A stretch of 40,605 nt of DNA from an uncultured Methanobrevibacter sp. (GCF_946404245.1 NZ_CAMJCX010000013.1:1-40605); one strand, 5' to 3'; counted from the first letter of the stretch, positions 1 to 7,724 are shown. Notes: generated from the letters alone by a model not told the origin. Translations and numbers: made by a program.

Positions 1-221
1 GTTTGGCTTCAAATAAAATATGAATATGATCAACCTCCCAATTCGCTTCTTTAACTACAATACCATATTTAAAACCAATATTATCAAAAATAACAATTAA
101 TGAATCAAAAAATATCCTCATCAATAACCTTTCTACGATATTTAATAACCAATACCAAATGATAAATTAACATATATACTGAATGCTGATTCCTATTCAA
201 ATTACTGCTCAAAATAAGCAT
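1..221 (-). pseudogene. IS200/IS605-type TnpA transposase, frameshifted and cut by the window edge
   Basis: This is not in the ORF track. Read on the minus strand from an ATG at 221, the frame gives RNQHSVYMLIYHLVLVIKYRR, the typical N-terminus of a Y1 (HUH) transposase of the IS200/IS605 group. At the A6 run at 107-112 the frame breaks; a shift of one base restores IFDSLIVIFDNIGFKYGIVV and then the metal-binding HxH motif in DHIHILFEA. The gene continues past base 1, so the catalytic tyrosine region is not visible. The frameshift sits in a homopolymer, so it could be real decay, a sequencing error or, less likely, programmed slippage. The family assignment rests on the two motifs and their spacing. 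As written it cannot make a full transposase. Confidence 0.8.
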
Positions 222-282
222 TATAAGAAAATAACAATTTAAAAGTTAAAAAAAATAATAGTATACCCAACTTGCAATTCAT

Positions 283-305
283 CCACAACTTTACAGAAGT
301 TGCGG
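283..305. mobile_element. Hairpin upstream of the tnpA fragment, candidate left-end structure of the IS
   Basis: CAACTT (286-291), a 5-nt loop, and AAGTTG (297-302) form a perfect six-pair hairpin, extended by two outer C-G pairs around a mismatch. IS200/IS605 elements lack inverted terminal repeats and instead use subterminal hairpins recognised by TnpA. The position about 60-85 bp upstream of the tnpA start fits a left-end hairpin. The exact IS end is not defined here. Bases 222-373 otherwise hold no gene. Confidence 0.45.
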
Positions 306-373
306 TATTCTTGCATCATTTAGATAAATGGCATGTTCAAAAGTGGACTAATCTCAAAAATATAAGTTATCTA

Positions 374-636
374 AAAATCCAACTCCACCCCGGGATTCTG
401 CAAGCATTGAAATGTTAATAGTAAAGCTGCTCCCTTCCGGGCCTGACCCGTTCCTATACCGAAGATGACTGATTTTTACCCTCCAGTAAAAATTTCACCA
501 CCACCAATCCTGCAGGACGAGGTTTCTATGTTGTTTTTTTAGGCTCATACTTTCTTAAAAAGCCGCCTCTTGAACTTCAACTGCACCAAAGGGGGTGTGT
601 GCTTACAGAGGACCCCTAACCCTCCAGTCTAGCCAC
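374..636 (-). ncRNA. ffs: Signal recognition particle RNA (7S RNA)
   Basis: On the minus strand the sequence GGGTCAGGCCCGGAAGGGAG, followed by CAGC, is the near-invariant helix 8 domain that binds SRP54, with its GGAA tetraloop. Near the 5' end, CCTCTGTAAGC carries the UGUAA motif of the archaeal Alu domain. The length of about 260 nt is slightly below the usual 300 nt of archaeal 7S RNA, so the ends are approximate. The 5' end was set about 25 nt downstream of a TATA box; the 3' end lies near GTTGGATTTTTAG. The RNA scaffolds SRP19 and SRP54 for co-translational membrane targeting. The block is strikingly GC-rich against its surroundings, as expected for a structured RNA in an AT-rich genome. 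Confidence 0.92.
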
Positions 637-656
637 TAATATATATGACAGTAATA

Positions 657-668
657 TTATATAAATGT
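657..668 (-). promoter_or_regulatory. TATA box of the SRP RNA gene
   Basis: On the minus strand CATTTATATAAT lies about 25 nt upstream of the inferred SRP RNA 5' end near 636, the normal TATA-to-start distance in archaea. Bases 669-811 are plain AT-rich spacer with no gene that I can see. Confidence 0.6.
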
Positions 669-811
669 TATCAAAAAAGGATTACTAGAAAACAAAAAAT
701 TACAATAAAAAGAAAATATTTGAAAAAATATTATTTCTAGAAAAAAATTTTATTATAGTAACTGCTTAAAAAAGAATAAAAAATAAAAATAAAAAAAATT
801 AATTGGTAAAA

Positions 812-1201
812 TTAAAAAATAACTTGAATTATATCTCCATCAGAAATAATACCAACTAATTTTTCATCTTCAACAACAGGAAGTTGATTCAAAATACCTG
901 AAGAAGAAGTGCCATTTTTCATGATGTTAATTGCATCTTCAAGAGTATCTTCAGGAGAAACTGTAATTACTGATTTTATCATAATTTCTTCAACAGAAGT
1001 TCCCAGTTCATATTTATCCAGAATCAAATTATGACCAACATCAGTTGCAGTTATAATCCCTATTAGTTTTTCATCTTCAACTACCGGAAGAGAACTAATT
1101 TTATGTTTCATTAACTTCTCAAATGCATATACAACATCAATGTCAGGAGTTGTTGTAATAACATCAGCAGTCATTATCTCTTTAACCTTTTTATTCATCA
1201 T
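812..1201 (-). CDS. Tandem CBS-domain protein
   Basis: This is a small stand-alone protein of about 129 residues made of two CBS motifs. The first begins VKEIMTADVITTTPD and the second VEEIMIKSVITVSPED; each ends in the typical LPVVEDEKLIGIIT or VGIISDGD strand. Paired CBS motifs bind adenosine nucleotides or SAM and usually act as energy or ligand sensors. I start at ATG 1201, five bases after a full GGAGGTGA site; the track's GTG at 1210 lies inside that site. The start overlaps the 3' end of the 2-phosphoglycerate kinase gene by 11 bp, so the two are co-translated. This suggests, as inference, that it regulates or responds to that pathway. No catalytic domain is attached. Confidence 0.85.
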   Translation of the reverse strand: MMNKKVKEIMTADVITTTPDIDVVYAFEKLMKHKISSLPVVEDEKLIGIITATDVGHNLILDKYELGTSVEEIMIKSVITVSPEDTLEDAINIMKNGTSSSGILNQLPVVEDEKLVGIISDGDIIQVIF

Positions 1202-2093
1202 TGTCTTCACCTCCGAACTTTTCTAGAATATCATTCACCATAATATCTATGGTTTGATTAATTTCAACATTGTTTATTATACGGGAATCATGTATTTTAG
1301 CCTGTTCCATTAAAAACTTTTGAGTTTTCCTTATGGTGTCAAAATTATCCATATATCGCTCAAGTGACCTTTTTACCCAAGGCTGTCTGCATCTGGAGTA
1401 AAATCTTTGTTTGTGAGATTCCTCATCATCTACAGTTAATGTGAAAATAATGATGTTATTATTTTCCATCAGATCATCTCTAATAAATCCTGGAACTACA
1501 TGAACGCCCTCAATAATAGTACTGATACCCTCTTTAACGGAACGTTCGATAATAGCTTCAATACCTACATTAACAACATCAACATGACTAATAAATCCTT
1601 CAATAACATTATCTATACGAATTGATGGAGTTCTGATACTTTCATATGCATCAAAACTTGATTTGTGAATAACGGGACTTAATTCCTTGGAAACAATCTT
1701 ACGCATTACTTCACGAATCATGTCGGTACTTATAAGGTTTTTTAATCTAAGTCTATTCGCAAGTTCGAATGCCATTGAAGAAGTACCTACACCTGATGCC
1801 CCACCTATTAATATAATAAGAGGCTTTTTAGAATTTCTAAGAGACCTCCAATTCTTATATTTTTTTGCTGAAAGGGAATCTATACTTTCAAGGTGTTTTA
1901 AAATTACGTCAGCCAAATCATAACTAGCTATTTCAGTAATATTATCCTTAATCAAATCCATTTCGATATCACTAGCTATTTCATGAGCTCTTTGAGAACC
2001 TAAATCGGCAATATTAAGTGAACGTGCCAAAATTCCTTTTGAAAACGGTTCCTTATATATTTTACCGTCTACTTCACTTGTAATCCAAATCAT
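1191..2093 (-). CDS. 2-phosphoglycerate kinase (ATP-cone plus P-loop kinase)
   Basis: The N-terminal 90 residues are an ATP-cone-like regulatory domain; after that comes a P-loop GGASGVGTSSMA at about residues 97-108 and a kinase core. This architecture and 300-residue length match archaeal 2-phosphoglycerate kinase, which makes 2,3-bisphosphoglycerate from 2-phosphoglycerate on the way to cyclic 2,3-diphosphoglycerate, a solute and phosphate store of Methanobacteriales. The start follows a GGTG site. The gene runs into the CBS gene with an 11 bp overlap. The partner cyclic-2,3-diphosphoglycerate synthetase is not in the window. The 270 bp upstream (2094-2363) are AT-rich promoter-like sequence with no other gene seen. 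Confidence 0.85.
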   Translation of the reverse strand: MIWITSEVDGKIYKEPFSKGILARSLNIADLGSQRAHEIASDIEMDLIKDNITEIASYDLADVILKHLESIDSLSAKKYKNWRSLRNSKKPLIILIGGASGVGTSSMAFELANRLRLKNLISTDMIREVMRKIVSKELSPVIHKSSFDAYESIRTPSIRIDNVIEGFISHVDVVNVGIEAIIERSVKEGISTIIEGVHVVPGFIRDDLMENNNIIIFTLTVDDEESHKQRFYSRCRQPWVKRSLERYMDNFDTIRKTQKFLMEQAKIHDSRIINNVEINQTIDIMVNDILEKFGGEDNDE

Positions 2094-2363
2094 GATAACA
2101 CCTATAAATATGATAAAATATTTTAAAATAATATTAAATAAAATTTGTTATTTAATTTTTAAAAAATTCCTTTTTTTTAAAAATTTAGACATAAAACAGT
2201 ATCTATTCAGTATTAAACATTTATGCATAAGGCCATTTATCCAATTCAAAAAAACAATAAATTAATTCCAGATTAAACTTTAGAATTAATTAAAAAAAAA
2301 GAAAAGGAAAACAGATAAAAACAAGGAATATCAATCTTCAAGAGATTCTGTATCCAGATTGAA

Positions 2364-3083
2364 TCAATATGCCTGTAATTTATCGATTGTCCTAACCAAA
2401 TCTATTGCAGTCAATGTTTTATTCTGCTGAGTGTCCGCCTGAGCTGTCTCAAATAAAATCACGTTATATCCCTTTTTAGCAAGAGGTTTTGTTACCCAGT
2501 CAGGTGAGGTACCTCCCCTAATCGGATATATCGGATAAGTTGAATTGACACTTATCTCATTTGCATACTCCATTGTCACTGTTGATTTATTATCAACAAC
2601 ACCGACATATCTCTGTATATCCCAATAGCTTTCCATTTCATGAACATCAACGATAATATACGGATCATACTTTTCAATATCCGGAAGAACATAATCATTG
2701 GCCAATAGTTCGCCCATATGTCTGTTAGTATTATAATCACTGATATTCATTCCGCTGTCCTTAAAATTAAGTTTAATGAAATATACAATGAATTTTTTAT
2801 TAAGAGTATTGTCTTTAGTGAAATTCATTATCGATTCATTTGTAGCATTATGAATTCCGCTTTCAAGGCTGTGAACTCCCAATATTACTATTGCAGTATC
2901 AGTGGACGAATTATTACCGCATACTATTTTATAAACAGTACCATTAGAGTTATTTCCAATAATGGTAGTATATTCATCTAAAACAGGACCATCAGGGACT
3001 CCCAGATTAAAGAAAGTTGCTGTTCCTGCAAAAATAATAAGCAAAACTAATATTATAATTAAAATTTTTAATATTTTCCTCAT
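2364..3083 (-). CDS. Membrane-anchored putative zinc hydrolase (M14/AstE-like), uncertain
   Basis: The first 25 residues are a basic start plus a strongly hydrophobic segment (KILIIILVLLIIFAGTATFF), a signal anchor or uncleaved signal peptide, so the rest is probably outside the cell. The body contains GVHSLESGIHN and later VDVHEMESYW, which recall the HxxE and later histidine/glutamate motifs of metallocarboxypeptidases and succinylglutamate desuccinylase-like proteins. Several NxS/T sequons suit archaeal surface glycosylation. The fold assignment is inference from short motifs only. The gene has no Shine-Dalgarno site, but a TATATAAAA element lies about 25 nt upstream, so the transcript may be leaderless. 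It stands alone between two operons. Confidence 0.55.
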   Translation of the reverse strand: MRKILKILIIILVLLIIFAGTATFFNLGVPDGPVLDEYTTIIGNNSNGTVYKIVCGNNSSTDTAIVILGVHSLESGIHNATNESIMNFTKDNTLNKKFIVYFIKLNFKDSGMNISDYNTNRHMGELLANDYVLPDIEKYDPYIIVDVHEMESYWDIQRYVGVVDNKSTVTMEYANEISVNSTYPIYPIRGGTSPDWVTKPLAKKGYNVILFETAQADTQQNKTLTAIDLVRTIDKLQAY

Positions 3084-3205
3084 TGTAATCTATTTTATAT
3101 ATTTGTCATCATAACATATAAATATAAAAGAGATTTGATATACTGTCCACATAATGAGTTATGATTTGAGAGTTTATTAAAAAAAATAAAAAGAGAGATG
3201 AATAT

Positions 3206-3895
3206 TTATTCATCTAAAGATATAATGCTTATGTCATAATTAGATCCGTCTTTAATATCTATTAAAACAGCGCCATTATCCTTAAGCATTCCAGGATTTG
3301 CTACATCTGTAGTTATTCCTATTTTACTAAGTGATTTTGCTTCGTGAATATGACCACAAACATTAATTTCAGGTTCAAATTCATGAATTGATTTTAATAT
3401 TCCTTGACTACCTACATGCTCACCATTTTCCATTTTATCTGCTTCAGTATTGAATGGCGGTGCATGAGTAACCAATATTTTCACTTTAGGGACTTTATCA
3501 TTATATACATAATCATAATTAGCTAATAATTCATAAACATCCCCATAGATTTTATTATCTTGGATTTCACCAGGAGTATTGAATGGAGTTTCGTTAGATC
3601 CGCCGTATCCAAATAGAATAGCATCCCCATAAGCAATAATGTTATTGTGGAGACAGAATGAAACTTCATTAATAGCATTGCAGATACCTTTAGGGTCACA
3701 GTTTCCAGGTATAGCAATAACGTCCACATCACATTCTGCTATTTTTTCAATGAAAGTGCCGACAAAATCTAAAGGACCAAAATCAGTGATATCTCCAAGA
3801 ATTAATACTAAATCAATATCATTATTATTCAAATAAGTGTATAAATTTTCGTTTTCTTCACCGTGAACATCACTTATTGCTAAAATTTTTGTCAT
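3206..3895 (-). CDS. Calcineurin-like metallophosphoesterase
   Basis: All metal-binding motifs of the family are present in order: DVH near residue 9, GDITD near 36, GNCD near 65, THAP near 144 and GHIH near 177. Such enzymes hydrolyse phosphomono- or diesters at a di-metal centre; the substrate cannot be told from sequence. At 229 residues it resembles the short single-domain YfcE/MJ0936-type archaeal phosphoesterases. Its ATG directly abuts the stop of the DUF2096 gene, and its GGTGAT site lies in that gene's last codons, so it is the third gene of a DUF749-DUF2096-phosphoesterase operon. Confidence 0.88.
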   Translation of the reverse strand: MTKILAISDVHGEENENLYTYLNNNDIDLVLILGDITDFGPLDFVGTFIEKIAECDVDVIAIPGNCDPKGICNAINEVSFCLHNNIIAYGDAILFGYGGSNETPFNTPGEIQDNKIYGDVYELLANYDYVYNDKVPKVKILVTHAPPFNTEADKMENGEHVGSQGILKSIHEFEPEINVCGHIHEAKSLSKIGITTDVANPGMLKDNGAVLIDIKDGSNYDISIISLDE

Positions 3896-4432
3896 CTAAT
3901 CACCTTGTTGTTCTAAAAAGAAAGATCCCATTTCTTTTAATCCTGCTTGAAGGTCAGGTTTATCACCATGTAACTCAATAGTAACATCATCATCAAATTC
4001 AATAATGAGACCATTCCATTCTGCAATTTCTTGTACTCTTTCTTCTGCTAAAGCTTGTTTTAAATTAATTCTACCAGTAGTTAAACCAGGAGGAGTGTTA
4101 ACTAGGAATTTTGACCTAGAATCAGCAAATTGAAATACTTCTTTTCCTTGCATGGCTTGTTTTAATAAGTCAAACCAATAGTCGACGTATTCATCTCCTT
4201 CTTCTTCAGCAATATTTATAAGAGTTACTTGAATATTATTTAAAGACATTTCCGCTTGAGCTAAACCATTAATCAAATCAGGATGGGATGGATCTCTTTT
4301 GTATGAACTAATGGAAGACCTAATTAGTCCCATCTCCGGGTTAATCCCATTTGGAATCTCATATCCTTTTTTAGTTAAATCAGAAATAAGATGTTGGAGT
4401 ATTAACCAATTTTGTTCAGAGGGTAAGCTCAT
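3896..4432 (-). CDS. DUF2096-type methanogen protein
   Basis: This is a 178-residue soluble protein with no signal peptide or membrane segment. It appears to belong to a methanogen-restricted family of unknown function (DUF2096), recalled from sequence character rather than a search. The N-terminal half is helical; the C-terminal half has a conserved-looking block around NTPPGLTTGRINLKQALAEE. The start overlaps the DUF749 gene by 4 bp (ATGA), which indicates translational coupling. No catalytic motif can be pointed to. Confidence 0.6.
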   Translation of the reverse strand: MSLPSEQNWLILQHLISDLTKKGYEIPNGINPEMGLIRSSISSYKRDPSHPDLINGLAQAEMSLNNIQVTLINIAEEEGDEYVDYWFDLLKQAMQGKEVFQFADSRSKFLVNTPPGLTTGRINLKQALAEERVQEIAEWNGLIIEFDDDVTIELHGDKPDLQAGLKEMGSFFLEQQGD

Positions 4433-4695
4433 AAATGTCCACCTATAATTTTTAAAGTAGTATGGTTAATTTGAGCATCAGCTTCTTTTAATTCAGCTTC
4501 AATTTCACTAGTGCTGCTGTAAGCATCTAAAAATAAAACATGATGAGTGGAAGTACCAGCAATGTTTAAAATTGCAATTTCATCACTTTGTTTCAATTCT
4601 CTTTTATCAATAGTTGCTTTAAATTGTACATATGGTTCATATTCTTCAGGAAGGTCAGAATATTTAAAAATACCATCTAATGTTGCTACAAACAT
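4429..4695 (-). CDS. DUF749-like small methanogen protein
   Basis: This 88-residue soluble protein starts MFVATLDGIFKYSDLPEEY and resembles the methanogen DUF749 family. It is the first gene of a three-gene operon with DUF2096 and a phosphoesterase. A GAGGTG site precedes the ATG by a normal distance, and a TTTATATATG element near 4743-4752 is a plausible TATA box. Function is unknown; family recognition is from memory of similar proteins and moderately sure. Confidence 0.6.
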   Translation of the reverse strand: MFVATLDGIFKYSDLPEEYEPYVQFKATIDKRELKQSDEIAILNIAGTSTHHVLFLDAYSSTSEIEAELKEADAQINHTTLKIIGGHL

Positions 4696-4798
4696 AATTA
4701 CACCTCATAAAATATTTAATAGTTTATTTTATCTTATTAATCATATATAAAAGTAATTACGAACTATTCGTAAAAACTCAAACAAAAAAAATAATGAT

Positions 4799-4828
4799 AA
4801 AAAAAAGTTATCATAAATATATGATAAC
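4799..4828 (-). terminator. Intrinsic terminator of hdrC-hdrB (distal)
   Basis: GTTATCAT (4807-4814) and ATGATAAC (4821-4828) form a perfect eight-pair hairpin. On the minus strand it is followed immediately by a run of eight T. It sits about 70 bp after the hdrB stop and faces the right way. Confidence 0.7.
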
Positions 4829-4861
4829 TATCCGAAATGTCTTTTCAACGTCTAAAAAATG

Positions 4862-4890
4862 AAAAAATAAAAGGATTAAGAAAATCCTTT
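4862..4890 (-). terminator. Intrinsic terminator of hdrC-hdrB (proximal)
   Basis: AAAGGATT (4870-4877) and AATCCTTT (4883-4890) pair with a five-base loop and, on the minus strand, lead into TTATTTTTTC. It lies directly after the hdrB stop, so hdrCB ends in two stacked terminators. Confidence 0.6.
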
Positions 4891-4898
4891 ATTTAAAT

Positions 4899-5786
4899 CT
4901 ATTCACCTAATGCTTTTTTGATTGCAGGGGTTGCATCAATTTTTTGAGCATCGAAGGTTAATTCTTCTGGTGATAATCCCATAGCTAATCCGTATAATTG
5001 AGCTAAGTGGAATACAGGTAATGCAAAGTCAGTTCCGTATTTTTCGTTAACTTCAACTTGACCTTGGTCGAATTGTAAGTGGCAGAAAGGACATACGTTA
5101 ACAATTGCATCTACACCAGCTTCGGTCATGTGGTCAAGTTTTTCTTTAGTGAAACTAGTAGTTACATCTAAATCTCTGGATCTTAAACCTCCACCAGCAC
5201 CACAGCACATCATTTTGTCTTTGTAGTCAACTGATTTAGCACCAGTAATTTCTACAAGGTCATCTAAGATGGATGGGTTTTCTGCTTGATCTTCGATACC
5301 GATAGTTTCAGTAGGTTTTAAGAAGTGGCAACCATAGTGAACTGCAACATTTAAGTCTAAAGGTTTTTCGATTAAAGAAGCTAATTTTTCAAAACCAACG
5401 TCATCTCTTAAAATTTGAGCAAAGTGTTTTACGTTAATAGTACCTTTGTATTCTCTGCCGATTTCAGCTAAGTTAGCGTTGATTTTAGCTCTTTTTTCAT
5501 CGTCTTCTTTTAAGATGTGGTTACATTCGAATAATGAACCGAAACATCCGTTACATTCGGTCATGATGTCAGCACCCATGTCTTCAGCAAGAGTTAAGTT
5601 ACGAGCTGCAATAGTAGCCCAGGTTTCTTCATCAAAAGAACCAAATACACCAGGAGCAGGACAACAAGATGCTCCTTCCATATCTTTTAATTCAATATCT
5701 AAAGCTTCAAATAATTTTCTGGTAGCTTTTTCAACACCAGGATAACGGTTGTTCATGATACAACCTAAGAAGTATGCAATTTCCAT
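4899..5786 (-). CDS. hdrB: CoB-CoM heterodisulfide reductase subunit B
   Basis: HdrB holds the catalytic site that reduces the CoM-S-S-CoB heterodisulfide, the last step of methanogenesis, in the cytosolic HdrABC-MvhADG complex. The 295-residue length is standard. Two cysteine-rich CCG regions are visible: ASCCPAPG near 40 with ECNGCFG near 78, and HYGCHF near 150 with MMCCGAGGG near 193 and VCPFCH near 231. These bind the two non-cubane [4Fe-4S] clusters. A GGAG site precedes the ATG, and only 21 bp separate it from hdrC upstream. Two terminators follow. hdrA is not here, as is common in Methanobacteriales. Confidence 0.97.
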   Translation of the reverse strand: MEIAYFLGCIMNNRYPGVEKATRKLFEALDIELKDMEGASCCPAPGVFGSFDEETWATIAARNLTLAEDMGADIMTECNGCFGSLFECNHILKEDDEKRAKINANLAEIGREYKGTINVKHFAQILRDDVGFEKLASLIEKPLDLNVAVHYGCHFLKPTETIGIEDQAENPSILDDLVEITGAKSVDYKDKMMCCGAGGGLRSRDLDVTTSFTKEKLDHMTEAGVDAIVNVCPFCHLQFDQGQVEVNEKYGTDFALPVFHLAQLYGLAMGLSPEELTFDAQKIDATPAIKKALGE

Positions 5787-5807
5787 ATTATAACTCTCCT
5801 AATAAAT

Positions 5808-6794
5808 TTATTCTTTTAATCCACCGGTTGCTTCGTCGTAACCGATTAATTCGTCAAAACCAGTGATTTTACATATTTTTTGCACTTCAGCTAATGCTTC
5901 TGGGTATGCATGGGTTGTTGGTGGAATTTCAGAAAGACCAATTTTTGCTCTTAATGCTTTGGTAGCATCGTTGATAGGTACACCGTGTCCGGTGTTCATT
6001 ACAAATACACCAGTCATTTTGTGAGCTTTTGCCATGTAACCAGCATGAGCAGCAATGTTACGTGCTTTTTTGATAATTTCTACGATTTTAACACTTCTGA
6101 GACATCTTTCTTGGCAAGTGTAACAAGTAGTACACATCCATAAAGCATCGTCAGTGATAACTTCTTCTTTTAATCCTAATAAACATTTTCTGACAATTTG
6201 TCTTACTTTGTACGGAGTTCTTCTTCCAGATGGGCAACTACCACTACAAGTACCACATTGGAAACAGTGTTTTACAGTTTCAATACCTGCGTCAATAAAT
6301 TCAGCAGTGAAATCTGGATCACGATTACTATCATTTAATAATTCTTTATCAGTCAATAAAGTCATAGTATCTCTCTTTGTTTCTTTTTTATTTAAATCTT
6401 CTTCAACTTCTTCGACATCTTCTTCAGCTGCTTCTTCTTCAACAGAAGTTTCTTCAACTTCTTCAATAGCTTCTTCAGCTTCCTCAGGAGCTTCAACTTC
6501 AACTACTTCAGGAGTTTCTTCAACTTCTTCCACAATTTCTTCAGCTTCAGCAGTTTCTTCTAAAGATTCGATGTCGCTTTTAAAAGTTAAATCTTTTTTA
6601 TCAGATTCTGGTTCTTTTTCAACTGGTTCTCTAGGAACAGTTGTTTTAGTACCAGAAACGATGTCATCATTTACAATTTGTGAAGATGTAACTTGGACAT
6701 CATCAGATGTGTTTGATACATCATTACTGATGTCTTTTTCTTCTTTATCTGTTTCTCCAGTAAATAGAGATTTTAATCGATTTATAATAGACAT
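5808..6794 (-). CDS. hdrC: CoB-CoM heterodisulfide reductase subunit C with acidic N-terminal extension
   Basis: The last 185 residues (from an internal MTLLTDKELL) are a normal full-length HdrC, with two ferredoxin-like motifs CFQCGTCSGSCP and CTTCYTCQERCL that carry electrons between HdrA and HdrB. Ahead of this lie about 143 extra residues: a short basic start (MSIINRLKSLF), a Ser/Thr/Asp-rich part, then a very acidic stretch rich in EE, VEE and EEA. I start at ATG 6794, eight bases after a strong GAGGTG site (6803-6808); the track's start at 6818 is upstream of that site. The internal ATG at 6365 has only a weak GAGAGAT ahead of it. The second cysteine motif ends CL rather than the CP I would expect. 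Role of the extension is unknown. Confidence 0.93.
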   Translation of the reverse strand: MSIINRLKSLFTGETDKEEKDISNDVSNTSDDVQVTSSQIVNDDIVSGTKTTVPREPVEKEPESDKKDLTFKSDIESLEETAEAEEIVEEVEETPEVVEVEAPEEAEEAIEEVEETSVEEEAAEEDVEEVEEDLNKKETKRDTMTLLTDKELLNDSNRDPDFTAEFIDAGIETVKHCFQCGTCSGSCPSGRRTPYKVRQIVRKCLLGLKEEVITDDALWMCTTCYTCQERCLRSVKIVEIIKKARNIAAHAGYMAKAHKMTGVFVMNTGHGVPINDATKALRAKIGLSEIPPTTHAYPEALAEVQKICKITGFDELIGYDEATGGLKE

Positions 6795-6889
6795 TGAAAA
6801 CACACCTCGGATAATCATCGGAATTATTTCCTCAAATCCATACTAATATTCTTTAAAAGTTAATATATAAAGGTTACTAAAATTTTAGC

Positions 6890-6914
6890 TAGTGTAACCT
6901 AAATGATTACACTA
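6890..6914. promoter_or_regulatory. Palindromic site between divergent hdrC and TGT-like promoters
   Basis: TAGTGTAA (6890-6897) and TTACACTA (6907-6914) are a perfect inverted repeat with a 9 bp spacer. A further half-site GGTTAC (6872-6877) mirrors GTAACC (6894-6899). The palindrome lies upstream of both inferred TATA boxes: TTATATATTAA near 6860-6870 for hdrC and TTTTTATAAA near 6924-6933 for the plus-strand gene. This suits a regulator acting on both promoters. Confidence 0.55.
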
Positions 6915-6980
6915 TTTAAAAAATTTTTATAAACCTTAAAATCAAATAGTAAAATAACAATCAAAATAGGAACGAAACAA

Positions 6981-7724
6981 ATGATTAAAAAATTCGAAAT
7001 CAAATCTCATGATGGACCTGGAAGAGTCGGAAAAGTTGATGGGGAAATTACTCCAAAATTATTCTTTAAAAAAGATTTAAAAATTGCACCTAACGAAGGA
7101 TCAGCATATAACATTGACCGTGAAATTGCTGAATTTAACGTTAAAGAGACACTTAGACTAGCAAAAGAAAATGTAGATTATTGCGATATTGCTGTAATCC
7201 AAGGGTCCAAATATATTGATTTAAGAGTAGAATGTTTAAAACAGCTGGAAGAAATCGGATACAACGGATTCATAATAGCTAATGGTGATGCACTTTTGAC
7301 AAACCCAAGAGACCTCGTCGAACTTGTGGTCACACTTAAAAAAGAAGCCAATAAAACCAGTTACTTTATTTTTTCATTTACAGAAATTTCATTCATGCCA
7401 ATATTAACTTACATGGGCATTGATGGATTTTTAGCTGATTCTGCAAATTATTATAGTCATTTGAATGTCCTGCAGACTCCAACAAAATCATATGATTTGA
7501 ATACTTATCATATTTATGAAGATATTTCCCAAGAAGAGCTTGAGACTAAAAATATTGAAAATATGGAATTTGTCTTAAAAGAAATCCATGCTCACATGAA
7601 AAATAGATCCTTGAGAAATCTTGTAGAAGAACGTTCAGGAACAACTCCACAAAATATCTCAACCTTAAAAATACTTGACAGAACCGCTATGGATTACCTG
7701 CTTGAGTTTACCCAGTTATTTTAA
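6981..7724 (+). CDS. tRNA-guanine transglycosylase superfamily protein (ArcS/TgtA-like)
   Basis: The opening FEIKSHDGPGRVGKVDGEI is the characteristic N-terminal signature of archaeal TGT-superfamily enzymes, in particular archaeosine synthase-type proteins. IIANGDALLTNPRDLVELV and MGIDGFLADSANYY would be strands and helices of the barrel. At 247 residues it is far shorter than TgtA or ArcS (about 500-600) and lacks a PUA domain, so it is a stand-alone barrel-like paralogue, perhaps one half of a split enzyme. A role in archaeosine tRNA modification is inference. It is transcribed away from hdrC across a shared palindrome, and its 3' end overlaps the convergent PsbP-like gene by 17 bp. Confidence 0.55.
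   Translation: MIKKFEIKSHDGPGRVGKVDGEITPKLFFKKDLKIAPNEGSAYNIDREIAEFNVKETLRLAKENVDYCDIAVIQGSKYIDLRVECLKQLEEIGYNGFIIANGDALLTNPRDLVELVVTLKKEANKTSYFIFSFTEISFMPILTYMGIDGFLADSANYYSHLNVLQTPTKSYDLNTYHIYEDISQEELETKNIENMEFVLKEIHAHMKNRSLRNLVEERSGTTPQNISTLKILDRTAMDYLLEFTQLF

Noticed and set aside
640-811. tRNA or other RNA next to the SRP RNA
   Set aside because: Only AT-rich sequence; no cloverleaf, no GC-rich block.
6154-6846. 230-residue plus-strand ORF rich in Ser/Thr
   Set aside because: It is the complement of the glutamate-rich HdrC extension; GAA/GAG codons read as TTC/CTC/TCT on the other strand give the Ser runs. No ribosome site, and hdrC is certain on the opposite strand.
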